Assembly (NCBI GenBank): GCA_030615475.1
Contig: JAUWZF010000001.1
Coordinates: 1 to 17,392 of the forward strand
DNA length: 17,392 nt
DNA from: Dehalococcoidales bacterium
GTDB lineage: Bacteria; Chloroflexota; Dehalococcoidia; Dehalococcoidales; RBG-16-60-22
Direction: 5' to 3'
Shown here: positions 15,621 to 17,392 of the stretch, piece after piece
Numbering within the stretch: position 1 is the first letter of the stretch
How the letters are laid out: every line of letters starts with the position of its first letter
Translations under genes and position numbers: made by a program
Notes under the pieces: generated by a model
The model's input: the letters and a program-made list of their open reading frames with translations, nothing else
Told to the model about the DNA's origin: nothing
Databases searched by the model: none

Positions 15621-16409
15621 CTACTCGTATTCCTCTTCTTCCTCTTCATCGGGGGGAACTGCCGCACCCCTCTCTTCGCCTGTCCTCGGCAGCAGGGCTT
15701 CCATTTTATGTTTGATTGCGGAGCGGGGCGGCAGCTTGTCGATAGCCTTACGCAGCTCTTTCAGTCCTCCGGTCCTGGTGGTGTCGACTTCCACCACCAC
15801 GCCATCCACCCCGGCTTCCCAGAGGGCTTTAAGCTCTTCCCCGTTAACGTCCGCCGGGATGGGTACTATCAGGGGTTTGGAAATTAGATGTACCAGGTGC
15901 TGGAATATCATCAGCTGGTGCCATACCAGCGAGCCGCTGCCTTCGAACGTATCGGCGACAAGTACGGCGTCCACCGGCAGGTCGTTAATGGCCCTCAGCA
16001 GGCCGTCATCCATCGACGACTCCACCTGTAAAATCCTGCCGACCTTTTCACTCTGGGGGGTGGTGGCAATTCGACCGGCGGCGGGAATTACGACGAAATC
16101 GCACCCGGCCTTAACCAGGGCCGCCGCTTGTTTATCGCCGTTATCGTCCAGATATATCCCCCAGGGTATGTCCGGCAGGGAATCCGCGATTTCCTGAACG
16201 GTTTTCGCCGTCAGGCGTGATTTAACCGGGCGAAGCAAAACGGCGTTGGCGCCGTCGGTACAGTCGGCCGGGTTTTCGGCCGCTCCGGGTTCCAGGCTGG
16301 CAATGAGCATGATTCGTGCCGCTGGTGCCGCCGGGCGGGCCGCCCGGAAACCCATCGGCTGGGTAGTGGTTCGGGTCGCTCTATTGAATTCATCAATAAG
16401 TCGGCTCAT
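15621..16409 (-). CDS. Unrecognised protein, TIM-barrel-like, acidic C-terminal tail
   Basis: This 262-aa protein has eight short hydrophobic beta strands spaced evenly between helices: about residues 33-39, 56-60, 83-87, 104-109, 125-130, 147-152, 179-184 and 201-208. That is the pattern of a (beta/alpha)8 barrel. The last strand, GVDGVVVEVD, is of a kind seen near phosphate-binding loops. The tail ends in EEEEEEYE (255-262), a solvent-exposed acidic stretch that may bind a basic partner. AAAGGAG lies just before the ATG and a promoter upstream (16436-16465). It has no signal peptide or membrane segment. I cannot name a family or a reaction. Confidence 0.78.
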   Translation of the reverse strand: MSRLIDEFNRATRTTTQPMGFRAARPAAPAARIMLIASLEPGAAENPADCTDGANAVLLRPVKSRLTAKTVQEIADSLPDIPWGIYLDDNGDKQAAALVKAGCDFVVIPAAGRIATTPQSEKVGRILQVESSMDDGLLRAINDLPVDAVLVADTFEGSGSLVWHQLMIFQHLVHLISKPLIVPIPADVNGEELKALWEAGVDGVVVEVDTTRTGGLKELRKAIDKLPPRSAIKHKMEALLPRTGEERGAAVPPDEEEEEEYE

Positions 16410-16435
16410 AATCTCCTTTATTGAAAGACAAGAAT

Positions 16436-16465
16436 ATTATAGGCAAAACCGCCCACCGAATACAA
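16436..16465 (-). promoter_or_regulatory. Promoter of the 15621-16409 gene
   Basis: On the minus strand: TTGTAT (16465-16460), an 18-base spacer and TATAAT (16441-16436). The ATG lies 26 bases beyond the -10. Confidence 0.6.
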
Positions 16466-16467
16466 CA

Positions 16468-16485
16468 TAGTACTTTTTAGTACTA
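16468..16485. promoter_or_regulatory. Inverted repeat TAGTACT-4-AGTACTA, candidate operator
   Basis: Perfect seven-base arms flank TTTT, next to the -35 of the minus-strand promoter at 16460-16465 and upstream of the small plus-strand genes. The AGTACT core recurs at 17184-17189 in front of another promoter. A binding site for the HTH protein encoded at 16828-17019 is an inference. Confidence 0.45.
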
Positions 16486-16581
16486 TTTTTAACATATTCT
16501 TTATGCCGATTTTATGAACAATTAACATTTAGGGATTACGATAGAATCAGGGAGATAAAATTATCGCAGAGGAGGGCGACC

Positions 16582-16779
16582 GTGATTAGGACAGTTATCA
16601 GGATAAACAATAACATGGTGATGGTCTTCGACGAAGAAGGCGAGCAAATCCCCTGGTACCAGGGGAACTATGACGACGTTAAAGAGAAAATACTGGCGCA
16701 CGCCCCACCGGACTCGGTATTCAATCACTGGTTCGGGCACTCCCTCGAACCCGAGGTTGTTGCCGGCGAGGCCTGGTAA
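16582..16779 (+). CDS. Small conserved-type protein of unknown function
   Basis: This 65-aa protein starts with GTG, supported by GGAGG six bases upstream. It is acidic, has no signal peptide and no cysteines, and is rich in aromatic residues in its second half (WYQG, NHWFGH). It begins with a beta-hairpin-like stretch (MIRTVIRINNNMVMVFD). It looks like a family of small proteins I associate with Dehalococcoidia, but I know no function. The HTH gene follows 48 bp downstream and may share the transcript. Confidence 0.7.
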   Translation: MIRTVIRINNNMVMVFDEEGEQIPWYQGNYDDVKEKILAHAPPDSVFNHWFGHSLEPEVVAGEAW

Positions 16780-16827
16780 AAAAGGGTGGTAGCCTGACCG
16801 GTACGGAAAGAGAGGTCTGGAAGCGTC

Positions 16828-17019
16828 ATGCTGACAACAGGCGATGTCGCCCGAATTTTCAATGTGCACCCCGGCACGATAAGGCGATGGTGTGCGCAGG
16901 GCAGAATAAACGCTTATCGTACCGGCCCGCGGGGTGACCGGAGGTTCCGGCGGGAGGATGTAGCCGTTGCTTACATTGACAGGTCCATTCAGGAATATCT
17001 GAGATACAGACTCGTCTAG
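16828..17019 (+). CDS. MerR/excisionase-type helix-turn-helix protein
   Basis: This 63-aa protein is a single DNA-binding domain. The helix-turn-helix TTGDVARIFNVHPGTIRRW (3-21) leads to a short wing with RTGPRGDRRFRREDV (31-45), as in MerR-superfamily and excisionase-like winged helices. There is no ligand or dimerisation domain, only a short tail (about 46-63). The ATG has only a weak GGAAG site. No integrase or phage gene is nearby, so a local transcription regulator is more likely than an excisionase. Palindromes with AGTACT lie on both sides and are possible targets. Confidence 0.82.
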   Translation: MLTTGDVARIFNVHPGTIRRWCAQGRINAYRTGPRGDRRFRREDVAVAYIDRSIQEYLRYRLV

Positions 17020-17185
17020 TTTCAAGAAATCACTGCTCACTTCTATCATTCATTAACCTCCAACAGCATTTCAATCCGATTCTCTATTTGCTCTATCTAT
17101 TCCTGCCAGCATGCCCGAAAGGGTAAAAAGTGGCCTCCGCAACACTCTTTAATCCCCCTATCTATCTGATAATACCAGTAAATAG

Positions 17186-17195
17186 TACTTAAGTA
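17186..17195. promoter_or_regulatory. Palindrome TACTTAAGTA upstream of the right-edge promoter
   Basis: A perfect ten-base palindrome three bases before the -35 at 17198, overlapping an AGTACT word (17185-17190 region) shared with the inverted repeat at 16468-16485. A candidate operator by position only. Confidence 0.35.
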
Positions 17196-17197
17196 TA

Positions 17198-17226
17198 TTG
17201 TCAGCGGGCTGTTTATTTGCTATAAT
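17198..17226 (+). promoter_or_regulatory. Promoter giving a leaderless transcript at the right edge
   Basis: TTGTCA (17198-17203), a 17-base spacer and TATAAT (17221-17226). The ATG at 17234 lies only seven bases beyond the -10, so transcription should begin at or next to the start codon. Confidence 0.7.
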
Positions 17227-17233
17227 AATACTT

Positions 17234-17392
17234 ATGGCACATAAGAATGCTGACAGTGTTGGGCTTGTGGGGAAGAGAGGGAAAATTACGGGAAGTCGGG
17301 AGCGCCCCGGTAAGCGTTTGTTGCTCGCCAGTGATGAGGTGAAGGCGGGCATGAAGGTAGAATCTTACTTCCTGGCGGAAAAGTCCCATGAT
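17234..17392 (+). CDS. Start of an unrecognised gene (cut by the window edge)
   Basis: An ATG opens a frame of 53 codons without a stop that runs off the right edge. The visible part is basic, rich in Lys, Arg and Gly at first (residues 1-30), then has DEVKAGMKVESYFLAEK (35-51). There is no ribosome site, as expected for a leaderless mRNA given the promoter at 17198-17226. Too little is visible to assign a family. The strong promoter and open frame support a real gene; a chance frame of this length is still possible. Confidence 0.5.
   Translation, partial: MAHKNADSVGLVGKRGKITGSRERPGKRLLLASDEVKAGMKVESYFLAEKSHD

Noticed and set aside
16828..17019. HTH protein as a phage or island excisionase
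   Set aside because: No integrase, attachment site or phage gene is visible; housekeeping-like genes surround it.
16561..17049. Minus-strand open frame of 162 aa spanning both small plus-strand genes
   Set aside because: The plus-strand genes explain the region better: one has GGAGG at ideal distance and the other encodes a clear helix-turn-helix.

Overview
The window looks like an ordinary bacterial chromosome segment with moderately high GC, densely packed genes on both strands, AT-rich intergenic gaps and sigma70-type promoters. The gene mix suggests an anaerobic, poorly characterised member of the Chloroflexota, probably Dehalococcoidia or a relative: a tungsten/molybdenum oxidoreductase of the transhydroxylase type, a GH3-like adenylating enzyme, a stand-alone GuaB3, and several small conserved proteins of unknown function. 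This placement rests on recognising protein families and was not checked by a search. I see no tRNA, rRNA, CRISPR array, integrase or transposase.

Layout. (1) Positions 1-1418, minus: the N-terminal 472 codons of a large molybdopterin oxidoreductase that continues past the left edge. (2) 1850-6300, plus: a GH3-type adenylate-forming enzyme, a membrane 7TM-GAF-HD-GYP c-di-GMP phosphodiesterase, and a small secreted protein. The secreted protein's leader has been tandemly duplicated (94-bp unit) and the junction creates a four-codon minigene. (3) 6363-7346, minus: an unrecognised protein with two Rossmann-like halves carrying CARF-reminiscent motifs and a strong promoter of its own. (4) 7574-9984, plus: the AAA+ protease FtsH, then the molybdopterin synthase catalytic subunit MoaE. 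A palindromic repeat element follows, between convergent genes.

(5) 10140-13866, minus: a probable operon of rsmI, a small Cys-rich protein, metG and a long-chain polyprenyl diphosphate synthase, driven by a promoter at 13891-13920. (6) 14031-15547: a tiny two-helix membrane protein (minus, near-consensus promoter) divergent from a GuaB3-type IMPDH/GMPR-family enzyme whose promoter lies so close to the ATG that the mRNA should be essentially leaderless. (7) 15621-16409, minus: a conserved-looking protein with an eight-strand alternating pattern (TIM-barrel-like) and an acidic tail. (8) 16582-17392, plus: a 65-aa protein, a 63-aa MerR/excisionase-type helix-turn-helix protein, and the start of another gene with an apparently leaderless promoter at the right edge.

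How they fit together: most of the window is housekeeping (translation: metG, rsmI; proteostasis: ftsH; isoprenoid chain: polyprenyl synthase; purines: guaB3; Mo cofactor: moaE). MoaE would supply the pterin cofactor that the left-edge enzyme needs, although the two genes are not adjacent. The most unusual items are the duplicated leader with its minigene, the tandem CARF-like protein, the GH3 enzyme with altered nucleotide-binding motifs, two candidate leaderless genes, and AGTACT-containing palindromes on either side of the small HTH gene.
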